From contig NZ_JNWZ01000084.1 in NCBI RefSeq assembly GCF_000716545.1, positions 1 to 30,115 on the forward strand: DNA of 30,115 bases, given 5' to 3'. Positions 15,621 to 22,964 of this stretch are shown here, in pieces. Source of the DNA: Kitasatospora phosalacinea (GTDB lineage: Bacteria > Actinomycetota > Actinomycetes > Streptomycetales > Streptomycetaceae). The notes under the pieces are model-generated. The model ran no database searches. It had not been told where the DNA came from and saw only the letters and a program-made list of their open reading frames with translations. Numbering within the stretch: position 1 is the first letter of the stretch; every line of letters starts with the position of its first letter. The translations under genes and the position numbers were made by a program.

Positions 15621-15827
15621 GTGAGCGACCAGCGCGGCAGCACCGAACCCCCGATCCCCGGCACGGCCGTCGAGCGCCGCCCGGCCCCCGTGGTGCGCTG
15701 CCGCCGCTGCCACCGCCCGCTGCACAGCCCCGAGTCCCGCTGGGAGAAGCTCGGCCGCCACTGCGCCGACGCGCCCGAGCCGGTCCGGGTCTACGTCATC
15801 GACCAGGACCCCCTGCCGGGCACCTGA
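15621..15827 (+). CDS. DUF6011-type small zinc-binding protein
   Basis: This 68-residue protein has a core VVRCRRCHRPLHSPESRW followed by GRHCADAPEP: two Cys-x2-Cys/His-type ligand groups (CRRC, then H-C) spaced as in the small actinobacterial DUF6011 proteins, which share a C-x-x-C-x-R-x-L signature. It probably binds one zinc ion; its function is unknown. GTG start with GGAAC close upstream. It converges on cbiZ with a 7-bp gap. Confidence 0.65.
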   Translation: MSDQRGSTEPPIPGTAVERRPAPVVRCRRCHRPLHSPESRWEKLGRHCADAPEPVRVYVIDQDPLPGT

Positions 15828-15834
15828 CGGCCGG

Positions 15835-16602
15835 TCAACCCGCCTTCCCCGCCAGCACGTCGTCGCACGCGCAGCCCGGCAGCGTCGCCGGGTGGGTCGG
15901 CGGGCCGTCCCACCCGGCGCGGCGTCCGCGGTCGGCCAAGGCCCCGGCGAGGACGGCGCGGTGGACGGCGCGGGCGAGGCGGGAGCCCCAGTGCGAGCGG
16001 GGGCCGCCGAACGGCTCGGGCGGGCCGCCCCCGGTGCGCACGGCCACGCAGACCGCGTCGGAGGGGGTGCCGGAGCAGTCGTAGCCCGCCTCCAGCAGGG
16101 CCTGGACCTTGGCCTCGGTGGCGGTGGTGAGCAGGTTGAGCAGCCCGGCGTCGGAGACCGGCGCGGGGACGACCGCCAGGATGTTGATGGTGCCGGGCAC
16201 GTACGCGGCGGGGGCCGGGACGGCGGGGGCGGCCGCCCAGACCGGGACGCCGATGCCGGTGGTGACGACGGCGGTGACGCCGCCGTCCTCGGCCCAGGTG
16301 CAGGCGTCGACCTCGGCGGCCGTCATCAGACCCGTGCCGGGCCCGGTCAGGCCCTGCGCGGCGGCGAGTTCGGCCAGGTGCTCGGCCGGGTCGAGGCGCC
16401 CGTACCCGGCCCGGACCTGCGCGTTGAGCACCCAGTGGCGTTCGCCGATCCCGCCGCCGAGGACGCCGGAGCCGGCCGTCCGCCAGCCGGGGCCGGCCCG
16501 CCACACCAGCAGGTGCCGGCACGCCCCGTCCTCGATCCGCGCGGCCCGCCGGACCGTCACCTTCGGCGCCGTCACCGGCTCCGCCGCCCGCTGCTCGTTC
16601 AT
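15835..16602 (-). CDS. cbiZ: Adenosylcobinamide amidohydrolase
   Basis: CbiZ removes the aminopropanol arm of adenosylcobinamide to give adenosylcobyric acid, letting cells salvage incomplete corrinoids for B12 synthesis. The 255-residue protein shows the family blocks: RHWVLNAQVRAGYGRLDPAEHL, GPGTGLMTAAEV, TTGIGVPVWAA, and GTINILAVVPAPVSDAGLLNLLTTATEAKVQALLEAGYDCSGTPSDAVCVA, the last being the conserved amidohydrolase core. It ends with a GCACDDVL segment. The ATG at 16600-16602 is chosen; a GTG at 16620 is in frame, and neither has a strong ribosome binding site. No other cobalamin gene or B12 riboswitch is visible nearby, so it is an isolated salvage enzyme, probably controlled by the divergent TetR protein. 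Confidence 0.85.
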   Translation of the reverse strand: MNEQRAAEPVTAPKVTVRRAARIEDGACRHLLVWRAGPGWRTAGSGVLGGGIGERHWVLNAQVRAGYGRLDPAEHLAELAAAQGLTGPGTGLMTAAEVDACTWAEDGGVTAVVTTGIGVPVWAAAPAVPAPAAYVPGTINILAVVPAPVSDAGLLNLLTTATEAKVQALLEAGYDCSGTPSDAVCVAVRTGGGPPEPFGGPRSHWGSRLARAVHRAVLAGALADRGRRAGWDGPPTHPATLPGCACDDVLAGKAG

Positions 16603-16621
16603 GATCCGACACCCAACCACA

Positions 16622-16635
16622 CCCGAACGGTCGGG
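16622..16635. promoter_or_regulatory. Palindrome between cbiZ and tetR
   Basis: CCCGA-acgg-TCGGG (16622-16635) sits in the 71-bp gap between divergent cbiZ and the TetR gene. It is followed by a related CCCGACCGG at about 16647-16655. It is a candidate TetR operator controlling both genes. Confidence 0.5.
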
Positions 16636-16673
16636 ATTCGCCCCGGCCCGACCGGATGCGGCAGAGTGTCGTC

Positions 16674-17351
16674 ATGACCCCGCAGCCCTCCGCATCCGCC
16701 GCCCGTGCCTCCCGCACCCCGGCCGCCGGGGCCCGCCGCCGGCCGGTGCAGCAGCGCAGCCAGGAGCGGTACGAACGGCTGCTGGACGCCTGCGCGGGGC
16801 TGCTGGACGAGGTGGGGACGGCGGGGCTGACCACCAAGGAGGTGGCGCTGCGCGCGGAGGTGCCGATCGGCACCCTGTACCAGTTCTTCGCCGGCAAGGA
16901 GGGCCTGCTGGCCGCCCTCGCCGAACGCAACCTGGCGCGCTTCCTGGACGGCCTGGCCCGCCGGGTCGCCGCCGCCGGGGCGGGCGCGCCGAGCGTGGCC
17001 GCCTTCACCGACCACGCGGTGGACGAGTTCGTGGCCATGAAGCGCGCCGTCGCGGGCTTCGGCCACCTGGACTTCGGCCTGGTCGACACCGCCGGGGGCG
17101 GGCTCGACGACCTGCACCTGCTGGACGAGGAGCTGGACAACAACGCGGCGGTCGCGGCCCGGCTGCGCGCGATCGGCGGCGAGCTGTTCGCGGCGCCCGG
17201 GTACGCGCTGGCGCTGCGGGTGTCGATGGAGTGCGCGGACGCGGTGCTGAAGCTGGCGTTCCGGGCCGACCCGAAGGGCGATCCGGCGCTGATCGGCGAG
17301 TGCAAGCGGCTGGTGCGCAGCTACCTCGCCGAGACCCCGCCACCGCCCTGA
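16674..17351 (+). CDS. TetR-family transcriptional regulator
   Basis: This 225-residue protein has a TetR N-terminal HTH: RYERLLDACAGLLDEVGTAGLTTKEVALRAEVPIGTLYQFFAGKEGLLAALAERN, with the diagnostic G-T-L-Y-x-F-F-x-x-K-E-x-L recognition helix (about residues 60-80). The helical C-terminal ligand domain is of the type often annotated TetR_C. The ATG at 16674 has no ribosome binding site but lies 6 nt after a CAGAGT hexamer, compatible with a leaderless mRNA. It is divergent from cbiZ with a palindrome between them, so cbiZ is the likely target and a corrinoid or small amide could be the effector. The ligand is unknown. Confidence 0.88.
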   Translation: MTPQPSASAARASRTPAAGARRRPVQQRSQERYERLLDACAGLLDEVGTAGLTTKEVALRAEVPIGTLYQFFAGKEGLLAALAERNLARFLDGLARRVAAAGAGAPSVAAFTDHAVDEFVAMKRAVAGFGHLDFGLVDTAGGGLDDLHLLDEELDNNAAVAARLRAIGGELFAAPGYALALRVSMECADAVLKLAFRADPKGDPALIGECKRLVRSYLAETPPPP

Positions 17352-17486
17352 ACCGCCGGCGCCCCGAACCCGGAGGCGCCCGGGCCCGCCGCCTCCGGGC
17401 CGTCCGCCTTTGCGCCGTCCGGGTGCCCGCCGCACAGTGGAGGGGGAAGCTCACGAACCACGTTCCTCTGCCGGTGGGAGTGTCCG

Positions 17487-17687
17487 ATGCGAGCCATGGT
17501 GGGAGACCACGTCCACATGTACAGCAGGTCGGTCGGCATGACCGACCGCAGGGGTGAGATCGTCGAGGTGCGCGGCACCGACGGCGAACCGCCGTACCTG
17601 GTGCGATTCGAGGACGGCCACGCCGGCCTCGTCTACCCCGGCCCCGACTGCGTCGTCGAGCAGCGCCTCGACGAGGAGCAGCGCTGA
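17487..17687 (+). CDS. DUF1918 domain protein
   Basis: This 66-residue protein starts MRAMVGDHVHMYSRSVGMTDRRGEIVEVRG, then PPYLVRFEDGHAGLVYPGPDCVVE. This is the full length and motif set of the actinobacterial DUF1918 family: GD at the start, RxGxIxEV, G-x-PPYxVRxxDGH and PGPD. The fold is a small SH3-like barrel; function is unknown. GGGAG precedes the ATG by about 7 nt. It is followed after 41 bp by the DedA gene on the same strand, so they may be co-transcribed. Confidence 0.88.
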   Translation: MRAMVGDHVHMYSRSVGMTDRRGEIVEVRGTDGEPPYLVRFEDGHAGLVYPGPDCVVEQRLDEEQR

Positions 17688-17728
17688 TCACGGGCCCCCG
17701 CCGGGCCCGGTAGGAGGAACGTCCGACC

Positions 17729-18463
17729 TTGTCGCCGCCCCTGCCCGGCCCGCTGGCCCACCTCGCCCCGCTGCTCGACGACTACGGGTACCTCGCGGTC
17801 GGGGTGCTGGTGTTCCTCGACAACTGCGTGCTCCCGGTGCCCGGCCAGACCATCCTGGTGCTGGCCGCGGTGTACGCGGGCGCCGGGCAGCTCTCGCTGC
17901 CGGTGCTGCTGCTGGTCGCCGTGCTGGCGGCGGTCGCGGGCGACGCGCTGGCGTACGTGCTGGGCCGCACCGGCGGCCTGGCGTTCGTGAACCGCTGGGG
18001 CCGGTACGTCCGGCTCACCCCGGAGCGGATGGAGCGCGCCGAGGCGTTCTTCCGCCGCCGGGGCGCGCTGGTGGTCACCGGCGCCCGGTTCGTCGACGGG
18101 CTGCGGCAGACCAACGGCCTGATCGCGGGCACCACGGAGATGCCCTGGCGCCGCTTCATGGTCGCCAACGCGGTGGGCGCGGCGCTGTGGGCGGGGGTGT
18201 GGACAGCGGTCGGCTACTTCGCGGGCAGCAACATCGACACCCTGTACCGGGAGGCGGTGCGCTACCAGGTGCTGCTGTTCGCGGTGCTGGCCGCCCTCGT
18301 CCTGCTGCTGGCCGTCCGCACCTGGCTGCGCCGCCGTCGCCGCCCGCCCCGGGACGCCGCGGCCGGCCGGATCCCGCACCAGGACGGGCCGGACGACCAG
18401 GACGGCCGGGGCGGCCGGGACGACGGCCGGGACGTCCCCACCGACGGGAACGGTCGGCCCTGA
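17729..18463 (+). CDS. DedA-family (VTT domain) membrane protein
   Basis: This 244-residue integral membrane protein has several hydrophobic segments and the DedA/SNARE-associated core: LVFLDNCVLPVPGQTILVLAA (about residues 29-49), then GDALAYVLGRTGGLAFVNRWGRYVRL, then FFRRRGALVVTGARFVDGLRQTNGLIAGTTEMPWRRFMVANAVGAALWAGVW with the conserved R-F-x-x-G-x-R-x-x-x-x-x-x-A-G motif. The last approximately 45 residues are charged, Asp/Gly/Arg-rich and cytosolic. DedA proteins contribute to membrane homeostasis; undecaprenyl phosphate or phospholipid recycling is the best-supported role in other bacteria. A TTG start is chosen because AGGAGG lies about 11 nt upstream. Confidence 0.88.
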   Translation: MSPPLPGPLAHLAPLLDDYGYLAVGVLVFLDNCVLPVPGQTILVLAAVYAGAGQLSLPVLLLVAVLAAVAGDALAYVLGRTGGLAFVNRWGRYVRLTPERMERAEAFFRRRGALVVTGARFVDGLRQTNGLIAGTTEMPWRRFMVANAVGAALWAGVWTAVGYFAGSNIDTLYREAVRYQVLLFAVLAALVLLLAVRTWLRRRRRPPRDAAAGRIPHQDGPDDQDGRGGRDDGRDVPTDGNGRP

Positions 18464-18500
18464 GGGCCGCCGGGCGCGTCCGTCGGGCGGCGGGTGCCGG

Positions 18501-18965
18501 TCAGGCGGGCAGGTCGCCGTCCCCGCCGAGGTTGGCGACCATGCGGCGCAGGACGTTGATCGTGGTCACGAAGTCGGCCGTGTCGATGCCCTCGTGCGCC
18601 TGCCGGTGCACCCGCAGGTTGCGCTCCCCGGCCCGGAGGCGCCCGGCCTCCCCCGCCTCGGTCAGCGTCATCAGCCCGGCGTCCTCGACCAGCCGGCCGC
18701 GACCGGCGAGGTCGTCGTAGACGCCCTCGAAGTCGATCCCGAGGTCGTCCCACTTCGCCAGCCGCTCGGTCAGCTCCGCCCGGGTCCACCTGCCGGGCGC
18801 GCCGGCGACGTGGTTGAGCGTCCACCAGTGCGGCTGGGTGAGGTCCTCCACCGCCAGCTGTTCGCGGAGGGCCCCGACCACCAGCCGGCAGGCCGTGCCC
18901 GTCCAGGCCCCGACGGGCTGGGCGGCCACCTGCTCCTGCGGGTACTCCTTCAGCGTCACGCTCAC
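18501..18965 (-). CDS. MarR-like winged-helix protein under a SoxR/MerR-type promoter
   Basis: This 154-residue protein resembles a streptomycete MarR subfamily: LKEYPQEQVAAQPVGAWTGTACRLV at the start, then LTQPHWWTLNHVAG, WTRAELTERLAKW, a wing region LVEDAGLMTLTEAGEAGR and a C-terminal RVHRQAHEGIDTADFVTTINVLRRMVANLGG. It probably binds DNA as a dimer. GTG start 18965 has GAGGAGG 5 nt upstream. Its promoter (18998-19028) has the 19-bp spacer and dyad of MerR-family-activated promoters, close to the E. coli soxS layout. It is therefore likely induced by redox stress, a metal or a drug through a regulator not in this window. It converges on the DedA gene. Confidence 0.75.
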   Translation of the reverse strand: MSVTLKEYPQEQVAAQPVGAWTGTACRLVVGALREQLAVEDLTQPHWWTLNHVAGAPGRWTRAELTERLAKWDDLGIDFEGVYDDLAGRGRLVEDAGLMTLTEAGEAGRLRAGERNLRVHRQAHEGIDTADFVTTINVLRRMVANLGGDGDLPA

Positions 18966-18997
18966 GTGCCCCTCCTCGTGTCCGACCGAACGCCCTC

Positions 18998-19028
18998 ACC
19001 GTAGGAGTTCAAGTCCGCTTGAGGTCAA
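18998..19028 (-). promoter_or_regulatory. SoxR/MerR-type promoter with 19-bp spacer
   Basis: On the minus strand, TTGACC (19023-19028) and TACGGT (18998-19003) are separated by exactly 19 nt. The spacer begins TCAAG-CGGA-CTTGA, a 5-4-5 dyad (19009-19022). The E. coli soxS promoter has the same plan: a -35 ending in ACC, then TCAAG-TTAA-CTTGA, with a 19-bp spacer. Such overlong spacers are corrected by DNA distortion by SoxR or other MerR-family activators. Confidence 0.75.
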
Positions 19029-19048
19029 GGCCGTTCCCCCGCGGCCCG

Positions 19049-19798
19049 TCAGCGGAAGGCGATCACCTCGAAGGCGGCGGCGAAGCGGGTGCCGAGGCGG
19101 GCCCCGGCGGCGCGGCCCATGCCCTCCAGGAACTCGGCGGCGTTCGCCATCTCCCCGCCGAGGCCGTCCAGGTAGGCGCGGTGCGCCTCCAGCGAGGCGA
19201 CGCCGGCCGCGAAGGTGTCGGTGGTGTCGACGGCGTGCCGGGCCTCGGGCGAGCCGGCCGCCCAGAGCTGGCGGACGCCGTTCCAGGGCTGGTGGCCCTC
19301 GGCGGTGAGCTCGCGGAAGACCCAGCGGTTCCCGGCGTCGCGCACCGCGTCCAGGGTGGCCCGGCCGACGGCGATGTGGTCGGCCTGGTTGGGGAGGACG
19401 CCGCCGTAGGTGTCGCGGAAGTTGGTGGTGATGACGATGTCGGGGCGGTGCCGGCGGATCGCCCGGGCCAGGTCGCGGCGCAGCGGCAGCCCGTACTCGA
19501 CGGTGCCGTCGGGGTGGCCGAGGAACTCGACGGTGTCGACGCCGACGATCCGGGCCGATTCGACCTGTTCGCGCTCGCGCACGGGGCGGCACTGCTCGGG
19601 GTCGATGCCGTCGATGCCGGCTTCGCCGCTGGTGACCATCAGGTAGCTGATCCGCTTGCCCTGGCCGGTCCAGCGGGCGACGGCGGCGGCCGCGCCGTAC
19701 TCCATGTCGTCGGGGTGGGCGACGACGGCGAGCGCGCTGTCCCAGTCCTCGTCCAGCGCCCGGTAGGGGGGCGGGGCCTGCTCGGTGGTGTCGCTCAT
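19049..19798 (-). CDS. PIG-L family zinc deacetylase
   Basis: This 249-residue LmbE-like protein has the zinc-binding motif ALAVVAHPDDMEYGAAAAVARW (from about residue 22, with HPDD at 28-31), followed by YLMVTSGEAGIDG, R-x-REQVESARIVGVDTVEFLGHPDG, RRHRPDIVITTNF and NQADHIAVGRATLDAV, which supplies the later His ligand. These enzymes hydrolyse N-acetyl groups of GlcNAc-containing small molecules, such as mycothiol precursors and conjugates or antibiotic intermediates. AAAGG about 8 nt before the ATG is the ribosome binding site. It lies 46 bp downstream of the F420-type oxidoreductase on the same strand, with a hairpin between, so they may share a promoter with attenuation. The substrate is not given by context. 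Confidence 0.9.
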   Translation of the reverse strand: MSDTTEQAPPPYRALDEDWDSALAVVAHPDDMEYGAAAAVARWTGQGKRISYLMVTSGEAGIDGIDPEQCRPVREREQVESARIVGVDTVEFLGHPDGTVEYGLPLRRDLARAIRRHRPDIVITTNFRDTYGGVLPNQADHIAVGRATLDAVRDAGNRWVFRELTAEGHQPWNGVRQLWAAGSPEARHAVDTTDTFAAGVASLEAHRAYLDGLGGEMANAAEFLEGMGRAAGARLGTRFAAAFEVIAFR

Positions 19799-19818
19799 GG
19801 TGCTGCCTTTCGTTCGGA

Positions 19819-19842
19819 CCCCGCCCCCGGTGCCGGGCGGGG
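19819..19842 (-). terminator. Hairpin between the F420-type oxidoreductase and PIG-L genes
   Basis: CCCCGCCC (19819-19826) and GGGCGGGG (19835-19842) form an 8-bp stem with an 8-nt loop, directly after the oxidoreductase stop codon on the minus strand. It may lower expression of the downstream PIG-L gene. Confidence 0.45.
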
Positions 19843-19844
19843 GT

Positions 19845-20501
19845 TCAGCGCGCGGTGCGGATGGCGTAGTTGAAGTCGGCGTGGCCGTAGTGGCGCATCA
19901 GGCGCAGCCAGAACGGCATCAGCATCTCCAGGCCGCGGGCGGCGTCGATCCCGCCCAGGTCGAGGATGTCGGCGGCGGGCCAGCCGAACTCGGTGAGCAG
20001 GGCGACCACCTGGGCCTTGCCGTCGGCGTCGTCCCCGGCCACGAACAGCTGGTGCTCGCCGGGGACGCGGCCGGGGTCGACCATGACCTCGCAGTTGACG
20101 GTGTTGAGCGCCTTGACGACCCTGGTGCCGGGCAGGGCGCGCTGGAGGCGCTCGCCGACGCTGTCGTCGTTGACCGGGTCGAGGGTGACCTCGCCGGTCG
20201 GGGAGAACACCAGCGGGTTGGAGACGTCCAGCAGGGTCTTGCCGGCCAGGTTCTCCGCCCCGGCGAGTTCGACCGCCGCGAGGGCGACGGTGCCGCCGGT
20301 GGCATTGATGACGAGGTCGCCGAAGGCGGCGGCCTCCGCGAACGTCCCCGGGCGGGCGAGCGGGCCGGAGCGGGCCGCCCAGTCCTCCGCCGCGGCGTTG
20401 CCCTTGCTGCGCGAGCCGAGGGTGACCTCGTGACCGAGGGCGACCAACTTGCCGCCCAGGGTCTGCCCGACCGTTCCGGTGCCGATGATTCCGATCCGCA
20501 T
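19845..20501 (-). CDS. NADPH-dependent F420 reductase-like protein
   Basis: This 218-residue Rossmann protein begins MRIGIIGTGTVGQTLGGKLVALGHEVTLGSRS, with the dinucleotide-binding G-x-G-x-x-G at residues 7-12 and a basic/Ser 2'-phosphate pocket suggesting NADP(H). It continues with DLVINATGG, TLLDVSNPL, VVKALNTVNCEVM, LFVAGDDADGKAQV and a helical tail. The family (F420_oxidored) includes enzymes moving hydride between NADP(H) and coenzyme F420, and also sequences of unproven cofactor use. Its presence fits the two F420/FMN-type LLM enzymes in the window. The ATG at 20501 has GGAG 7 nt upstream. It is probably first in a two-gene unit with the PIG-L gene. Confidence 0.85.
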   Translation of the reverse strand: MRIGIIGTGTVGQTLGGKLVALGHEVTLGSRSKGNAAAEDWAARSGPLARPGTFAEAAAFGDLVINATGGTVALAAVELAGAENLAGKTLLDVSNPLVFSPTGEVTLDPVNDDSVGERLQRALPGTRVVKALNTVNCEVMVDPGRVPGEHQLFVAGDDADGKAQVVALLTEFGWPAADILDLGGIDAARGLEMLMPFWLRLMRHYGHADFNYAIRTAR

Positions 20502-20638
20502 CCGTCTGCTCCGTCCCCGCGTCAGATCGTCGATTCGAACGCACCCTACAAGAAGGCGCCCTGACGGGTGATCGACTCCACGGGACGGCCGCCCCTCCCC
20601 GGTGGCGGCCCGCCCTCCCCTCCACCGTAGCCCGGCGG

Positions 20639-22108
20639 CTAGGCGGGGTGCTCCTCGGTGCTGCGGGAGTCGGTGAGGGTGAGCGCGCCGCCCGCGGTGA
20701 CCAGGCCGACGATCACCGCCAGCACGGCGTAGGTGATCCGCTCGCCGTGGAAGAAGGAGTGCACCAGGCCGCTGTCCCAGGTGCCGGCGGGCAGCTGGGT
20801 GGTGACCAGGGCGGCGATCAGGGTGCCGACGACGGCGGTGCCGACGCTGCTGCCGACCTCCTGCGCGGTGTCGTTGAGGGCGGTGCCGATCGAGGTGCGG
20901 TTCTCGGGCACCGCCTCGACCAGGGCGATGGCGCAGATGGTCATGACGGTGCGCAGGCCGACGGTCATCACGACCATGCAGACCGCGATGGCGGCGTACC
21001 CGTGGGAGACGCCCCAGGCGAGGCCGGCCAGCGCGCCGGCCAGGCAGGCGGCGCCGACCAGGCAGGCGACGCGGTGGCCGAAGCGCTTGGCGAGCCACTC
21101 GGACAGCGGGGTCGCGGCGAGCATGGTGAAGATGATCGGCAGGTTGGCCAGACCGGCCTTGACCGGGCTCCAGCCGTAGGCGTACTGGAAGTGCAGGATC
21201 AGGCCGAACATGACGGCGGCCATCGCGATGGCCGTGCCGATCTGGGCGATGGCGGCGCCGCGGACGGTGCCGCCGGCGAAGAGCTTCAGGTCGAGCATGG
21301 GGGCGGTGGTGCGGCGCTCGTGCCGCACGAAGGCGGTGCCCGCGACGAGGGCGCCGAGGATCGAGCCGATCGTGGCGGCGGAGCCCCAGCCGTGGTCGAC
21401 GCCGCTGGTGAGCGAGTAGCAGGCGAGGCCGATGGCGGCGACGCTCAGCACGGCGCCGGGCAGGTCGAGCCGGTCGCGGGTGAGGTCCTCGGGCCGGTCG
21501 GCGGGGACGCCGAGGCGCACGCCGACGGCCGCGATCAGCGCGATCGGGGCGTTGACCAGCAGCAGCCACTGCCACTTCACGTGGGCCAGGGCGGTGCCGC
21601 CGAGCAGCGGGCCGAGGACGAAGCCGGACATGCCGACGACGATCATCACGGTCATCGCCCGCATCCGCAGCGCCGCGTCGTCGAAGAGCCGGAAGACCAG
21701 CGAGTTGGTGATCGGGGCCATCGCGGCGGCGGCGACGCCGAGCCCGGCCCGCAGCGCGATCAGCTGCCCGGCGCCGGTGACGAGGGCGACGCCCAGGCTC
21801 AGCAGGCCGAACACGGCGAGGCCGGCCAGCAGGACGCGGCGGCGACCGAGCCGGTCGGCCATCGACCCGGCGGTCAGCAGCAGGCCGCCGAAGGTGAGCG
21901 AGTACGCGCCGGTGACCCACTGCAGCGCGGTGGTGCCGCTGCCGAGGTCGCGGCCGATGGTGGGCAGCGCGATGGACAGCAGCGTGTTGTCGACCATCTC
22001 GACGAAGAAGGCCAGGCAGAGCGCGGCCATCGGGATCCATGCCGCGCGCAGCGACGGATAGGTGCGCGGTGCCGCTGGGGCGGCGGCGGCGGTTTCGGTG
22101 CCGGTCAT
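20639..22108 (-). CDS. MFS drug transporter, DHA2 (EmrB/QacA-like) family
   Basis: This 489-residue membrane protein has about 14 hydrophobic segments, the number and length typical of DHA2 drug:H+ antiporters. The signatures are LCLAFFVEMVDNTLLSIALPTI (helix 1, acidic motif D1), motif A GSMADRLGRRRVL (about residues 80-92) and the antiporter motif C-like VGMSGFVLGPLLGG (about 158-171). It likely exports a cationic or amphipathic drug. GAGGAGG lies a few nt before the ATG. It is divergent from a TetR gene, with a set of TTCGATA half-sites between them covering both promoters. This is the standard layout of a ligand-induced efflux pump. Confidence 0.93.
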   Translation of the reverse strand: MTGTETAAAAPAAPRTYPSLRAAWIPMAALCLAFFVEMVDNTLLSIALPTIGRDLGSGTTALQWVTGAYSLTFGGLLLTAGSMADRLGRRRVLLAGLAVFGLLSLGVALVTGAGQLIALRAGLGVAAAAMAPITNSLVFRLFDDAALRMRAMTVMIVVGMSGFVLGPLLGGTALAHVKWQWLLLVNAPIALIAAVGVRLGVPADRPEDLTRDRLDLPGAVLSVAAIGLACYSLTSGVDHGWGSAATIGSILGALVAGTAFVRHERRTTAPMLDLKLFAGGTVRGAAIAQIGTAIAMAAVMFGLILHFQYAYGWSPVKAGLANLPIIFTMLAATPLSEWLAKRFGHRVACLVGAACLAGALAGLAWGVSHGYAAIAVCMVVMTVGLRTVMTICAIALVEAVPENRTSIGTALNDTAQEVGSSVGTAVVGTLIAALVTTQLPAGTWDSGLVHSFFHGERITYAVLAVIVGLVTAGGALTLTDSRSTEEHPA

Positions 22109-22137
22109 GGCGGCCTCCTCTCGGGGCGGGTGTCACG

Positions 22138-22180
22138 AATTATCGAACTGGGTTCGATACTAGAACCACGTTCGATAATC
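22138..22180. promoter_or_regulatory. TetR operators between efflux gene and regulator
   Basis: TATCGAAC-TGG-GTTCGATA (22141-22159) is a perfect 8-3-8 palindrome. A second, imperfect site, GAAC-CAC-GTTCGATAAT, follows at 22163-22179, centred 18 bp away. The outer arms ATTATCGAAC (22139-22148) and GTTCGATAAT (22170-22179) are also exact complements. The sites overlap -10-like hexamers for both divergent genes (GATAAT, 22138-22143 minus strand; TAATCT, 22176-22181 plus strand). Confidence 0.8.
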
Positions 22181-22196
22181 TGGCAAATGTGGTTGG

Positions 22197-22952
22197 ATGA
22201 AGGGCATGACACCTCCGCGCCAGCGCCCCGCCGACCGCCCCTCCCGGGAGCGACGGCGCGCCTCGCACTCCATCGAGGCCGTCCTCGGCGCCGCGGTGGA
22301 ACTGCTGGACGAATCGGGCGAACCGGCCCTGACCATCCGCGGCCTGGCCGGCCGGCTCGGCACCGGCGTCGGCAGCGTCTACTGGTACGTCTCGGGCCGG
22401 GAGGACCTGCTGGACCGCGCCGTCGACCACGTCCTCGGCGGAGTGCTGGCCGAGATCGAGCGGCACCCCGGCACCGGCGACCCGGTCGACGAACTGCGGA
22501 GGATGGCCGTCACGCTGTTCGACGCGGTGGTGGACCGTCCGTGGCTGGGCTCGCGCTTCATGCGCAACATCGACACCGAGGGCAACTCGCTGCGGCTCTA
22601 CGAGGAGCTGGGGCGGCAGCTGCTGCGGCTCGACCTCACCCCGCTGCAGCGCTTCCACGCCGTAACGGCGGTGGTCGGCGTGGTGGTCAGCAGCGCCGCC
22701 GACCTGGGCCAGGAACCGCCGCAGGCGGTGGTCGACGGCCTGGTGGAGCGCGAGGAGTACCTCGGCCGGTACGCCACCAACTGGCGCGCGCTCGACCCCG
22801 GGGAGTACCCCTTCCTGCACGACATCGTCGACGCGTTCGACGGCCACGACGACAAGCAGCAGTTCCTCGCCGCCCTCGACCTGACCCTGAACGGCCTGCG
22901 CCTGCAGGCCGGACAGCGCCCGGGCCCCGGCGCCCGGACCGAGGGCCCCTGA
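22197..22952 (+). CDS. TetR-family regulator of the DHA2 efflux gene
   Basis: This 251-residue protein has a TetR HTH: SIEAVLGAAVELLDESGEPALTIRGLAGRLGTGVGSVYWYVSGREDLLDRAVDHVL, with a V-G-S-V-Y-W-Y-V recognition helix (about residues 55-75). The C-terminal helical domain is of the TetR_C_1/TetR_C type. It is divergent from the DHA2 transporter and shares its operator region, so it almost certainly represses the pump and itself until a drug binds. The start is ATG 22197 or ATG 22206 (same frame), neither with a good ribosome binding site. With TAATCT at 22176-22181 the transcript would begin about 9 nt before the first ATG, so near-leaderless translation is likely. Confidence 0.9.
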   Translation: MKGMTPPRQRPADRPSRERRRASHSIEAVLGAAVELLDESGEPALTIRGLAGRLGTGVGSVYWYVSGREDLLDRAVDHVLGGVLAEIERHPGTGDPVDELRRMAVTLFDAVVDRPWLGSRFMRNIDTEGNSLRLYEELGRQLLRLDLTPLQRFHAVTAVVGVVVSSAADLGQEPPQAVVDGLVEREEYLGRYATNWRALDPGEYPFLHDIVDAFDGHDDKQQFLAALDLTLNGLRLQAGQRPGPGARTEGP

Positions 22953-22964
22953 CGCCTCCGGCGC

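Noticed and set aside
15835..17305. A 504-codon minus frame fusing cbiZ with sequence antisense to tetR
   Set aside because: The N-terminal half is the shadow of the TetR gene. CbiZ homology begins only near the ATG at 16602.
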